Of a stretch of 64,000 nt of DNA, positions 22,323 through 32,691 are shown in pieces. Numbering within the stretch: position 1 is the first letter of the stretch; each line of letters begins with the position of its first letter. This DNA comes from Zopfochytrium polystomum (taxonomy: Eukaryota; Chytridiomycota; Chytridiomycetes; Chytridiales; Chytridiaceae): contig JAIVFJ010000047.1 of assembly GCA_025765615.1 (NCBI GenBank), positions 62,001 through 126,000 on the forward strand, read 5' to 3'. The notes beneath the pieces were generated by a model that was not told the origin of the DNA, made no database searches, and saw only the letters and a program-made list of their open reading frames with translations. The translations under genes were made by a program, and so were the position numbers.

Positions 22323-22329
22323 TATAAAG
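22323..22329 (+). promoter_or_regulatory. TATA box of the secreted-protein gene
   Basis: TATAAAG lies 77 bases before the ATG at 22400 in otherwise mixed sequence, at a normal RNA polymerase II distance for a short 5' leader. Confidence 0.6.
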
Positions 22330-22399
22330 ATCGGGCAAATTCCCGAAAGATTGAATTCCTACTTCCCCCAACTGCACCCAATCTGCAACAGCCCCGACC

Positions 22400-23290
22400 A
22401 TGAAGTTCCTCGCCAGCAGCGCCTGCATCCTCGCCTTGGCCTCCGCCTTCGTTCCCGCCCCCGCGGCGGCGACAGTGGTCCCCAAATCCATCACAAAGAT
22501 CGACGCCGTCAACTCGACCACCTCGTCCCTGACCCTCAAAGCCACCTTCGACATCGCGTGGTCGGACCCGGCGGACCTGGGCACCCAACTCACCTTTGCG
22601 CTGTCCGCCGGTAGCGACGGGCCGAGCTACGCCACAGGCATCCTAACGGTCCCACTGGCCCGCGACACGCCGAGCGCCGGGTCGGCGCTGACCGACGCCA
22701 CGGTCGAGCTGTCGCCGCTCAGCCCGGCGGCCAAGTCAGGCGCGTGGGCGCTGCTGTCGTCGTACGCGTCCAACACAGGCGGGCAGGTGACGTTCCGGGA
22801 CACCAAGACCAACTTGACGAGCAGCGTCGCCATCGGCGGCACCGGCGCGGCCTCTGACGTGCTGCAGGCGGTGTGGCAGCGGGTGGATCTAAACGCGCTC
22901 GTGCTGAAGAAGAACAACGTGTCGGTGCTGGTCGGCAACCCGTTCCCGTCGCAGCCGCTGCAGTTCCGCGGAGTCGTGCTGAACGTGACGTCGACGGTTC
23001 CGCTGGCGAACGCGACGAACTTGACGCTCGCGAGCGTCGCCGTGCAGGACCTTGCCGGCCAGGGCCTGGGGTTCACGGTCCCCGCTGGCGCCGCGGCGCC
23101 GGTCAACTCGACGCTGCTGCCGACGCCGTACAATCTGACGCTCGCGCAGTGGCTGCAGTACATTTCGCAGTCGGTGCAAAACAAGTCTCTCCTGGTCGGC
23201 GTGTCGGCACAGGAGAGGGTCGCCATTGGGAACTTCGAGGCGGTGCTTTCGTTTAAAAAGATTGTCCCGTCTTGGGCGGATTTCTTTTAA
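22400..23290 (+). CDS. Secreted, N-glycosylated protein of unknown function
   Basis: A single 296-residue exon. MKFLASSACILALASAFVPA is a classic signal peptide with Ala-rich cleavage sites nearby. The mature part is rich in Ser, Thr, Val and Ala with many N-x-S/T sequons (NST, NLT, NVS, NVT, NAT, NLT, NST, NLT, NKS). Alternating strands such as LTLKATFDIAW and LQFRGVVLNVTS suggest an all-beta extracellular domain, perhaps of a WHy/LEA-2-like type, but this is a guess from pattern. No membrane anchor or GPI-type tail is seen; it ends VPSWADFF. The start is supported by the TATA box 77 bp upstream. Confidence 0.75.
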   Translation: MKFLASSACILALASAFVPAPAAATVVPKSITKIDAVNSTTSSLTLKATFDIAWSDPADLGTQLTFALSAGSDGPSYATGILTVPLARDTPSAGSALTDATVELSPLSPAAKSGAWALLSSYASNTGGQVTFRDTKTNLTSSVAIGGTGAASDVLQAVWQRVDLNALVLKKNNVSVLVGNPFPSQPLQFRGVVLNVTSTVPLANATNLTLASVAVQDLAGQGLGFTVPAGAAAPVNSTLLPTPYNLTLAQWLQYISQSVQNKSLLVGVSAQERVAIGNFEAVLSFKKIVPSWADFF

Positions 23291-23631
23291 AAAAGAGTCC
23301 TGCGCTCCGTTTCTTCAGTAAAGTTTGCGCACAAACAAATATAGAAAGTGTGTTGATAAGATCCCCTTTTAGCTTTTCACGACTGCAAACGAGAATCCGG
23401 TTACGACGCGGCGTACTATGGCCCTGTGCGAATCCAAAGTGTCGATCAAGGCGCGCCACCTGCAATCCCCCCCATCAGCTCCTACCTTGGAATTGAAGAG
23501 CGTGGAGAACGTGTCCGTCGCGCGAGCGCTCTTCAGTAATTTCTAACAATTTGTAAAAAAAAACCATTTCTTGTTTGGTGAAAATGAGGTAAGCGAGTAG
23601 ACAAAAAGAAAAAAAAAAAAAATTTCGAGAC
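23291..23631. other. Spacer
   Basis: No gene seen. A-rich runs near 23605-23622 precede the next start codon. Confidence 0.5.
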
Positions 23632-24252
23632 ATGCAGTGCGCGTCGAAAACAAGCCGTGTCGACAGCGGATCCAAAGGCAGCCTGCAGACGAGGACCGTT
23701 GGTGCAAACGACGAGAGCCACGGGGCCGCTGCTCCCACTGCCGCTGCCGCTGCTGGTGCTGCTGCTGCTGCGGGGGGCTCGGTGCAGAACGGCCAGGCCA
23801 GCGCCGCCGCCGCCAGCACGCAAGCACCCGCGGCCGACACTCGAGGTGATCAAGCCTTGCAGCATTGCCTTCAGTTAACTTGCGCCAACGCTTCCTGCGC
23901 CCCAACCTCCTTTCTCCATGGCACCAGATGATCAGCGAGCGAAAGCCGCGGCTCGCATTCGCGTGACTCTCGAAAGAGTAAGTGCCGATTGCTGTGCCCT
24001 TCCTTGTTTGCGATAAACTCCGACGGCAACCCCACCTTGGCCCAGGTTCAGCACTCGACGGATCAAGCCATGAAGATCATGCAAGAGCTGGTAGCCGTCC
24101 GTACGCTCGGCCAAGAGTCGCTCAGTGACGAGCAGAAGCGCGCGATCGACGGTTGGAAGGCGATGATGGAGAGGCTCGTCGGCGGCGTGGCGGCGGTGTC
24201 GGCCGAATGGGAGGCGATGGAGGCTTTGGAGCTGGGACGGAAGGACGCATGA
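23632..24252 (+). CDS. Small helical protein, Ala-rich N-terminus (three exons, unrecognised)
   Basis: Model: join(23632..23845, 23928..23977, 24046..24252), 156 residues. Donors are GAG|GTGATC and AGA|GTAAGT; acceptors are CACCAG and GCCCAG; phases 1 and 0 both fit. The N-terminal 70 residues are low-complexity Ala/Gly/Gln. From DDQRAKAAARIRVTLERVQ onward the protein is a run of amphipathic helix (MKIMQELVAV, LSDEQKRAIDGWKAMMERL). The size and layout resemble small coiled-coil subunits of larger assemblies such as Mediator or BLOC/BORC complexes, but no specific family is recognised. Confidence 0.55.
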
Positions 24253-24710
24253 TTATGCCTGTGGCCAATCGATTACGTAAACTTATGAAAGACAGACACG
24301 AAAAAACCGCAAAAAAGGCAAGCCAAATAGAACTTACTTTTTTACTTCGCGTTCTCTCGGCACTCAGCACCAAAAGCGGAAGGTACGGCCTGCATAAGAC
24401 AGAGTATTTGATCAGCTGGTCGACAAGCTTTGGTGCTGGACGCCGTTCAAAGGCACGTGGAAAGGCGACTTCGGCAAGCAAATCTCAAGCCCTAGAGGCT
24501 GCCTGTCGGACGCAGGCAAAGTAGCGGCTGAATGTTCGCCACTTGATCAGTTCTCAGGGTGGAACTCGTTGCAGTTTGTCAGGGTGTCGGCTCACTTGAA
24601 TATTCAAATCCGCACCGATGGGTTGGTCGACGGATCTTCACATCCGTTGAAATCGGCGTTGCTGTCCTCCTTGGAACTGGGAAAATTCACAACGCGGCGC
24701 AGCTTGGAGA

Positions 24711-25129
24711 TTGAACGCTGCCGCACGACCACACGCACAAAGTTTGACCCCACCGCGACATGCCCTCACGCGACGACCCCGATCAGCCACACGGCCACCC
24801 CACCGAATCCCTCCCCCACACCGATCACCGCGATCGCCTCTCGCCCTTACCTTCCGAGATCGCGCACTGCATCGTCGTGTGCGTCGCAGACCTGCGCATC
24901 CAAGCTATGGTCCGGCCTCGCCTCGCGATGCGCACTGGCGGGCCTTGGTTTTTGTACTTTCCACACAGCTGGCCTGCAGACGCTTAAGATGATGGCCGTC
25001 CAGTCGTGCCTTTTCGCAAAATATGCCGAGATATAATGGAATCCCGATGACGACTGTGAGCCGGATGAGAGTTATATGGTGGAGATGTGGCAATGACAAA
25101 TCTGGAGCGCAGCACCACCACCGTGGCAA
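24711..25129 (+). pseudogene. F-box gene fragment (family B, copy 1)
   Basis: Reads DDPDQPHGHPTESLPHTDHR then LSPLPSEIAHCIVVCVADLR, an F-box-like N-terminus (LPSEIAH-IV). It then changes frame to SRDAHWRALVF and ends. The same N-terminal block recurs at 28735-29061 and, in minus orientation, at 62320-62505, and a shortened form occurs at 28110-28290. The C-terminal part present at 61738-62300 is absent here. Confidence 0.55.
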
Positions 25130-26629
25130 GTGTGCCGCGATGGAGGCAAGCTTACGATACTAACTTCGAATGCTCACTGTAAAGACCACCAAAACAAAGG
25201 AAGCATCAACACCAGTGTCAACAGAAATGTGAGTGCTCTCAGTTTCATTGTGGCATCTATCTCAAGCCCCTGCTCATCAAGGTTGAGAAAACTGCGATCG
25301 CCCAGCAAGCCAAAAGCGTTAAAGGAGGAAAGCGGGGGTTGCGAGGTGTGGAGATGAGGGGTGGCTGAAGGAGCAAGCGACTTCTGGGCGGCACCCCAGT
25401 TGCCTGAAGCGGCAAAAGAACGGACTGCCGGAAAGGGTGGCGTGCAATGGCACCCACGTTTTTCGGGACAGGTCCGCAGTTTCCCAGGAAAGGGTTCGGG
25501 CTTTCTGGATGGGTCTATGTTGAATAAATTTAAAATCCATTTCCTACCAAAATCCAGCAGAGGACCTGCCAGATCCAAAAGAAACCGAGCCAGTGGCGGA
25601 AACAGATCTCTAGGAGTTTTAACAAAACAGAAAGCTGCAGTTAGATCTGCTTCAAGAGGTCTCAATACCAACAACAACCCAGAAGAACATGTTACGGGTA
25701 GCTGCAGAGATGGTTTTCTCTGGAAATGCTTTGCTTTATAAAATTTCAATTCATCGCTCAACCTACCTCAAAGAGCCATCCCAGACCCAACGTGGTTGGG
25801 TTTGGCTAAGGGGATGTTCTGAATTCTGTTTGTCCTGGGAGTTGGAATGCATTGGGCTTTGCCAGTCTGGAGAGCTCTTTGCATCACGATTCCCCAGGAA
25901 CTGTCAACAAGAAGACTCCTGAATGACGACTCCAACAGAAATGGGATCCCCAAGGCAAACTCCTTTTTTGGTGCTCCTCATAAACAAAATGACTGTGATG
26001 CAGTTTTACTGGACGCCCTCCAGTTACATCAGACAACACCAGTGTCAGGAAAATCATGCCTACAGCCGAATCTAGCCGACTCTTAGAGAATTGAGGATAT
26101 TTGCGATGGGCATCACAGTACATGGAGTTTACGTAACCGTGGACTTGGGATCGGGAGACGGAAATGGCGGTAAGCCCAGGTTTATCGTTACACAAGCGTA
26201 GAGTGCATTTTAGTAGAAAGTTCAACCCGCGTTGCGAGTTGGACACCGTATCGGTGAAGTTTCTGTCGCTTTAAGTTACATGTTGGTGGGGAGGAAGAGG
26301 TCGGTGGCGCGACCCTGGCAAGCAGCAAAGCTTGAGGCTGCGAATCGGACGCTGTCTGCGGGTCCTGAGATTGCGATTTTTCGATATCACAAGTGCTTTC
26401 TTTGTTTTTTCCCGTATGACTTTTCTTCCTCCAAAGGCCACGCTGCCATCTGAAAATTTCACCACACATGTAGAATCGACCAAAGATCCTGGTCTGCATG
26501 TTGGATCGGATGGGGAGGGTCCAAATCTTGCGATCTGACAACTCGCAGTGGGATGAGTTCTTTTCATTTTTTGCTCCAGTATCATCAATACTGACATGTC
26601 GTAGGCCCAAAGGGAAATCGCAAGCATCA
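25130..26629. other. A/T-richer region, no supported gene
   Basis: Readings on both strands are short and unlike known families. Base composition is closer to the NLR/retrotransposon block than to the GC-rich genes, so decayed mobile DNA is possible, but I see no diagnostic motif. Confidence 0.35.
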
Positions 26630-27913
26630 ATGCCACTCCTGGTGGCGGAGTCGCTGTACTCTCGCTCGCCACTTCTCTGCTTTCCCCCTTCCCTCCTCGT
26701 CGATGCTATCGCCCCTTACCTCTCGGACACCGACATTGTGCGGCTCGCCTGTACCTGCCGTTCCCTGTCCTGGTTGACAGCCGACGATCGTACCGCTCAC
26801 TGCCATCACATTTCGAACAAAGCCGCGCTGTCTGCATCGCATCCCCCGCAGACTTTCCTCATCACCATCCCCTGGCGCCGCCGCTGCCGACCCCCGTTTG
26901 CACGCCTGCCCGCCGGAAACGTCTTGGGCGACGAAAGCGATCCCACGACTTGGGCCTGCCTTTCCCACGTGCTGTCCGCCTTGCCCAGCTTCGGGCCGTC
27001 GTTACCGCCTCCAGCCCGACTGAACGTCGACCCACGAACATCACCTCCAGAGAGCGAGGATGACCAAGGCCCACTCCGGCGTTTCCTGCAGCAGGCCGCG
27101 GTTCTCACCATCCTGCGCGGGCTCGATCTGCTTCCCCACCGTCGGGGGGACAATCCAGATCACGCAGAGAGACCTTTTGGCCGCACTTTCGAAGCGTGGT
27201 TCCAGTGCGACCCCAACACCGGCGGCGATGACTGCGGCGCCGTGGACTGCGACTTTTTCTCAGCGGCTCAGTCGTACTCCGGCGGCGTAATCATGGGTTT
27301 CCAGAGCGTCGGCGACAAGGGCTTCATCTCTGCCAACCTTCACCCTCGCCTTTCCGGCTTAGTACACTACCACATCCGGGTCCCGCTCTTGGTGGTCGAC
27401 CCGATCTCAGGTTGCGTCCGCTCTACCATTACGAACCAAGTTCCATTTCGGAATCGGAAAGATCTGGTTCTGACGGGTGGGTCACGCGTGACGGACGGAC
27501 GTTGGCACCATGCCGCGCTCAGGTTGGAGGTGCAAAGCGCAGGCGTCCTCCGCCGCGCAACCCTCTTTGTGGACGGCATGGAAGTGGATGCCGGGGAACC
27601 CCCTCCAATCTTTACCCGAGGCTGCGTGACGGTTGGGACGGGAGCGGTTCGCAACCCTTTTTCGGTCGACCCACCAAATTCTGCAAGCCGAATCATTGCC
27701 CTCCCGTTCAAAGGGAAAATTGTTGCTGCTCGAGCTTGGGGGCGGCCTGTTCGAGATATTCGAGCGCTTTTCGAGATGAGGGGAGGACGGCGGACAGGGT
27801 CATGTTGTCTTGGACGGCGCTGGAGGTGGTGCAGCGCTCCTGCAAATGGCAGCCGATTTGAAGAGTGGCCGCAGAGTCGACCGGACTCTGACAGAGCGGC
27901 TTTCAGGCCCTGA
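26630..27913 (+). CDS. F-box protein with laminin-G/concanavalin-like domain
   Basis: I prefer ATG 26630 (MPLLVAESLYSRSPLLCFPP) over upstream starts because the F-box follows at once (LLVDAIAPYLSDTDIVRLAC). Residues about 190-400 look like a LamG-like jelly-roll: TFEAWFQCD, GGVIMGFQSVG, TDGRWHHAALRLEV, ATLFVDGMEVDAG, VTVGTGAVRNP and PFKGKIVAARAWGRPV are the classic 'concanavalin-like 3' landmarks. After ALFEMRGG an alternative frame (VVLDGAGGGAALLQMAADLK to CERVALYCEQ, stop near 28001) looks more protein-like than the continuation to 27913, so one extra base near the GGGG at about 27780-27784 is likely. The role would be substrate recruitment to an SCF ubiquitin ligase. Confidence 0.65.
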   Translation: MPLLVAESLYSRSPLLCFPPSLLVDAIAPYLSDTDIVRLACTCRSLSWLTADDRTAHCHHISNKAALSASHPPQTFLITIPWRRRCRPPFARLPAGNVLGDESDPTTWACLSHVLSALPSFGPSLPPPARLNVDPRTSPPESEDDQGPLRRFLQQAAVLTILRGLDLLPHRRGDNPDHAERPFGRTFEAWFQCDPNTGGDDCGAVDCDFFSAAQSYSGGVIMGFQSVGDKGFISANLHPRLSGLVHYHIRVPLLVVDPISGCVRSTITNQVPFRNRKDLVLTGGSRVTDGRWHHAALRLEVQSAGVLRRATLFVDGMEVDAGEPPPIFTRGCVTVGTGAVRNPFSVDPPNSASRIIALPFKGKIVAARAWGRPVRDIRALFEMRGGRRTGSCCLGRRWRWCSAPANGSRFEEWPQSRPDSDRAAFRP

Positions 27914-28085
27914 GGAGTTTGGGCACGATGACGGGGTGGTGTGCTACTTCCCCATTCTTTCAGACTTTTGTGAGCGCGTGGCTCTGTACTGCGAACAATG
28001 ATGTAACTGCGGAAGAAAGCTCTTTTCAGGGAGAGCTTCGGCCCGTTGCCGCCCTTGGAGCTGGGAAACTCTATAAATCTGTCGA

Positions 28086-28400
28086 TTGCCAACCCCACAC
28101 CACGAGCGTGTCCCACCGCCCTTACGAGACGAATCCCCTGATCAGCCACACCGCCACCCCACTGAGCCGATCCCCACACGTATCCCGGCGATCGCCTCTC
28201 CAACTTCCCTTCACAGAGAGACATTCAGCCATGGAAATATCCGTGGACTGATTTCGGAGGTTGCTGATCTATTTTCTACCTCTTTCTCCATAGAGTAAGC
28301 GCGTCATGACTCTCCTCGATTTTGGAGATGGAATACCCCATGCCAATCACTTTGGAATGTTCCTTCTATTTTTCACTAGATTTTTTTTTTCTTTGTCGGA
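28086..28400 (+). repeat. Diverged duplicate block 1 (internally deleted F-box fragment)
   Basis: 28135-28175 matches the PDQPHRHPTEP-coding start of F-box family B. 28205-28380 (from GAGACATTCAGCCATGGA through GGAATACCCCATGCCA) matches 29130-29265 with scattered differences. The F-box middle present in block 2 is missing here. Confidence 0.6.
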
Positions 28401-28734
28401 TGTTATTTGAGTCGGCGAACGAGAGAAGCGAAAATATGCTTCTGCTCCAATTGTTACGGTAATGACGGAGCCAGTTCGTGGCCCGGTCTATGTCTCTCGT
28501 AAGGCGCCATTTGTCACACACAGTTCCGCCCGCTCCAACTGTACAACTCCCCATTTCGCGTAAATTCAGCAGCGAGATTATGCATTTAAATGAACGCGTT
28601 GCAAGTCGCCGAAAACTGTCGGCACACATCAGGGCAACCTGCATTTGCACACACATCCTCATGCATGACATGTGGATTATAAATGGCTTGTTGATCGACA
28701 ATTTCCGCTCCACGACGGGTCCGAGTCAGCTCCT

Positions 28735-29270
28735 AATCCTACGGGCGCCATGCCATTTAGCGACATCCCCGATCATGCACGACATCACCCCTCCGAAGCC
28801 CTCCCCCGCACGGATCCCTCGCCGCTCGCCCTTACCTTCCGAGATTGCCCACCGCTTCGTCGCGTGCATCGCAGACCACCGGGCTATAGTCCTCTCTCTT
28901 CGCATTATGCTCACTGGCGGCCCTTGTTTCTTGCGCGCTGGAACAGCGTGCGGATGCGAATGATTGATGCGCACGCACGAGGTGACCGATTGCAAGCTGG
29001 CGGCAACGAAGCCATCGATTCCGAGGGACGCGCGTCGCCGCCGCCGCCAACGCAATTTTAACGAGTCTGCACCAATGTTTCGTCCCCCGAGCATGGACAA
29101 CAGCGCCATCTTTATCTCCAAGTCAACAATGAGAGAGATTCAGCCATGGATGATGTTGCTGATACATTTTCAACCTCCTTCTCCAGAGTAAGCTAGTCAT
29201 GACTGTCCTCGAGGATATGGAATACCCTATGCCAGTCACTTTGGAATTTTTCTTCATTTTTGTTCCTCCA
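28735..29270 (+). pseudogene. Diverged duplicate block 2 (F-box family B, copy 2)
   Basis: Contains LPSEIAHRFVACIADHRAIV in one frame and FLARWNSVRMRMIDAHARGD in another, so the F-box gene is frameshifted. Its 3' flank (29130-29265) is the counterpart of 28205-28380 in block 1. Confidence 0.6.
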
Positions 29271-29591
29271 GTCAGTCTGAGAAAATAAAATGCATAATCC
29301 ACTCCCCAGCAGAAGATGGGAGACGCGCAGACGTGGTGGCTGGTGTCACGACGGGTGTATCGCCCTGCGCGGTACTGACACCGCCCCTATCGTGCGGGCT
29401 GCGCCAATGCGTGTTTGACAGATTGACCCTTGAAACTGCGTTGTGGTCGCCAAATCGATGGTACGATAAGCTTTTCCATTAACGCTGGGAGAATACAGTT
29501 AAACATTCAGGTTGCACCACTATGATTGCATTTATGCAGGCAAAACTTTCAAAATTTCCTCTGCCACAGCACCACATTGATTTGCCATGCT
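29271..29591. other. Spacer at the 3' end of the NLR-like gene
   Basis: No gene seen. A 7-bp inverted repeat (GGTGTCA...TGACACC) lies near 29341-29382. Confidence 0.4.
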
Positions 29592-30598
29592 TCAGTCCAA
29601 AAGCAACTGGCTCTCATGCCGTTTAAGGAACTCAGCAATGCTGTCATGTCCATTTTGAGCAGCGATGTTTGCCAAGATTCCGTCATTGGGCTTGAGGAGA
29701 GCAGTGTTGGGACCTCCTTGCTGCACCAGCCACTTGACCACTTCCAAATGGCCACTTTGACATGCCAAGTGAAGCGGTGTCCACTTGTCCTCCTGCTCAG
29801 CATTCACATTAGCGCCTTCGTGCACAAGCCACTGAACCACTTCCAAATGGCCAGAGTCAGCAGCAAAGTGGAGAGGCGTCCACTGGTCCTTCTCCTCACA
29901 ATTCACATCTACACCTTGGAGCAGCAGCCACATTACCACTTCCAGGTGTCCGCTTTGCGATGCAGAGTGAAGCGGTGTGCACTTGTTGACATCTTCCGCA
30001 TTCATGTTGGCATCGTGCTGAAGTAGCCACTTGACCACGTCCACGTAGTTACAGGAAGATGCGACATGGAGTGGGGTGAGCTTGTCCTCGTCCTCAGGAT
30101 TCACATCAGCACCAAGCTGCACCAGCAAGTCAACCAACTCTAAATGGCCATTTTGACAAGCGACATGGAGGGGTGTTGTCTTGGTTGCGTTCTCAGCATT
30201 CACATTGGCACCTTGCAGCACCAGCCACTTGACAACCTCTGAATGACCACTTTGAGATGCAACGTGGAGTGGTGTTGACTTGGTCAGATTTTCAGAGTCC
30301 AAAGCTGCGCCGTTCTGAACAAGGTACTGCACAACTTCCAGGCGACCGTTTTGGCATGCAAAGAAGATTGGCGTGGATTGCCTGTTGTTTTCTGCCATTG
30401 ACATCAGCACCATGCTCCACCAGCCACTTCACAACTTCCAACTGGCCGCTCTGCGATGGCAACGTGGATAGGCATCATTCCATCCTCAACAATAGAATCA
30501 AGAGCTGCGGAACGGCCCGCAAACCAGGCTTGGAGGTCGCATGCATCGTGGGGATGCCTGAAAAATTCTAATTCACCACTGCCTGCTGGCTTTGTTTT
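29592..30598 (-). pseudogene. Ankyrin-repeat exon of the NLR-like gene
   Basis: Follows a 41-nt intron (30599-30639, donor TCG|GTGAGG, acceptor CTAACAG). It encodes about nine 33-residue ankyrin repeats with the consensus TPLHVASQSGHLEVVKWLV, ending FLKRHESQLLLD. The first repeat (GMMPIHVA, QSGQLEVVKWLVEHGADVN) is broken by two single extra bases, at about 30458 and 30394; after them the frame is clean to the stop. The repeats are very similar to each other, which fits recent internal duplication. Confidence 0.85.
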
Positions 30599-30639
30599 CT
30601 GTTAGATGTGATTGACAACGCAACTTGAAGCTTCCTCAC

Positions 30640-31394
30640 CGATTTTTTAGCCCAGTCCTGAATCTCAGTAAAGAAACCATATTGATCAGCTTTAGCTCCA
30701 ACAGAATCCTCCAGAGTGTTATCTGCGCCCATCTCAAGAAGAAGCTTGACTGTCTGCAAGTGCGCACCTATTGCAGCAGCCATCAACGCAGTCCTGTTTC
30801 CTTCGCCGTACTCATTCTTCTCTCCCCAGCTGTGTCCTCTGCAGTTGACATCTTCACCGCCATCTTCAATAAGCGCTTTGCACACCCCCGCCAACCCCCG
30901 CCTTGCCGCCTCATACAACGGTGTTGAAGGAAACACTTTCAGTCTCCTTGCCGTTCTTACAAGGGCAGTTCCATCGCCGCAAGCAAGCACACCTTGAGCA
31001 AGCCATTCCCTCCGCTGCATGATTCCAACACACAGAGCTGATGGCCCAAACTTGCACACTGAAGAAAACTCCCCTCCATTCACTCCAGCTGACAGCAGTA
31101 TCTCCTCCAACATCTTCCAAGTGACTGAGCCAAAACTTGAATACATACTGAGGCGGTCTCATTCTCAGTGATGAAACCGGGTGTCCCAAGCAGCGCCTCG
31201 TACTTATTCACAGCAGAATCAGAGTGCTTGAGCATAATCTTCAAGCAGTGCAAGGCCATTTCTCGTTTTGCTTCAGAGATATTGATGAAGAAGTGACGAT
31301 CTGCACATCGACGGCTGGAAACAAGGTGATCTGAAAGGCTCTTGTGCAAAACTTTGACCCGCCCATGGTCACTGACATCGACAATGCGGTGAAT
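30640..31394 (-). pseudogene. NACHT-to-ankyrin linker exon
   Basis: Begins IHRIVDVSDHGRVKVLHKSL, continues ALHCLKIMLK and later STPLYEAARRG and NRTALMAAAIGAHLQTVKLL (ankyrin-like). Between 31170 and 31110 the natural reading moves through three frames (FITENE, then QYVFKFWLSHL, then LEEILLSAGVN), equal to two extra bases. The exon length of 755 is 2 mod 3, as expected from that. Confidence 0.65.
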
Positions 31395-31455
31395 CTACAG
31401 ATTGTTAGAAATAAAAGAAGGCACAAAGCACAACAAAAAGAAACCAAATACTTGC

Positions 31456-32650
31456 CTCCACAAGAACCTGTCCAACCACATGACAAGGGACACCCAACAG
31501 CTCTGCAATGGCATCTTGGGTGATGGGCTCCTTGGCAGCAAGCACCACTTTCATCACAAGCCTGAAGTTGTTGGTGTTGACCTGGCTGGACCTGAAAAAC
31601 TGCTCGTATACTCCATCAATCCCAGCGCCAAATTGCTGGACAGTTGTGAGAACGTCGGTGGCTTCAACTCGGGACAGCTCATCGCACGCAAGGCGGGCAA
31701 ACTGGAATATTCCTGAAGACCTCTCATAAATCTCTGCAGCCACTACAGCAACATCATCCAGACTAAGGGCACCACCAGGGAAGGATTTCAACAGCATAGC
31801 CTTCACAAACAAGTCCATATCCCTCTTGTTCTCCTCGTCATTTGGCACAGGAACCATCGAATTCAACTTCATCATGGCTTGGTACAAATCCTGCTCAGGC
31901 CGACCAGTGGTGAAGATTCTGATAAAAGGTGGCAGTTCCTCCGCAGCAAGCAACAGGAGCTCCAGCAGCTCGGTCCTCTCCTTGCTGCCAGGAGCTCCAC
32001 ATTCATCCAACGCATCAATTATCAGCAGCAGACTCTTCTGCTTGTCACTTGCATCCAGACACTTCAATCCCTCCACAACAATCTTCATAAAAGCTTCCTT
32101 GGGTTTCTTCAAAATACTGTCTTCGTCGTTCTTGAGATCTTCATCCATAACCTTCTCACAAAAACGTCTGAAAGAGGGCAGGACGCAGCACAGATTCCAA
32201 ACAGTGGTCGCCATAAGCTTTGAAGGACTATTCTTCTGCACATCATCATGCCTGCAGTAGAACACAGATCCAAGGGTGAACTTGCTGGGAAGGTTCTGGC
32301 TCACAAGCCAGGCAATCACAGATTTCCCAAGACCAGCACCGCCATTCAGCCAGAGGACACTGGAGGTCACAGCCGCAGACACCAGCCACTCATGGACTGT
32401 CTTCAGGTAGAATCCACGAGTTCCAGGGACATAGGCTGTCAACTGCCTTTCAGCATCCACATCAGAATCAACAGGGTTGAGCCAGCCTTTCAGAAAATCC
32501 ACTGGAGCATCAGGTGCAGAAGCGGAGGGCTGACCAACTGGCAAGGCAACCTGACAGCGACGGATTTCATCTACTAGAAAACTGATCCGCTCACACCACT
32601 CATCAGAGCCATACTCCATCCCAGCAAAGTCAGCGTACAAAAGCCTTGGG
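31456..32650 (-). CDS. NACHT nucleotide-binding exon of the NLR-like gene
   Basis: 398 uninterrupted codons. Walker A is VLWLNGGAGLGKSVIAWL, Walker B is LLLIIDALDECG, and the sensor-like FIRIFTTGRPEQDL follows. Beyond it is a winged-helix-like region ending LLGVPCHVVGQVLVE. Order and spacing are those of fungal NACHT STAND ATPases. Upstream is a short linker from the TIR (YADFAGMEYGSDEWCERISF). The next intron begins with GC rather than GT. Confidence 0.85.
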
Positions 32651-32691
32651 CTGTGTTAGTTGGGTCAATCAAAACTAACCAAACAACTCAC

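Noticed and set aside
29341..29382. GGTGTCA/TGACACC inverted repeat as a transposon end
   Set aside because: Only 7 bp, no target duplication and no neighbouring partner.
30911..31189. Separate small gene from the third frame in exon 7 of the NLR-like gene
   Set aside because: Only QYVFKFWLSHL fits the surrounding NLR protein; the rest is out-of-frame translation of the ankyrin part.
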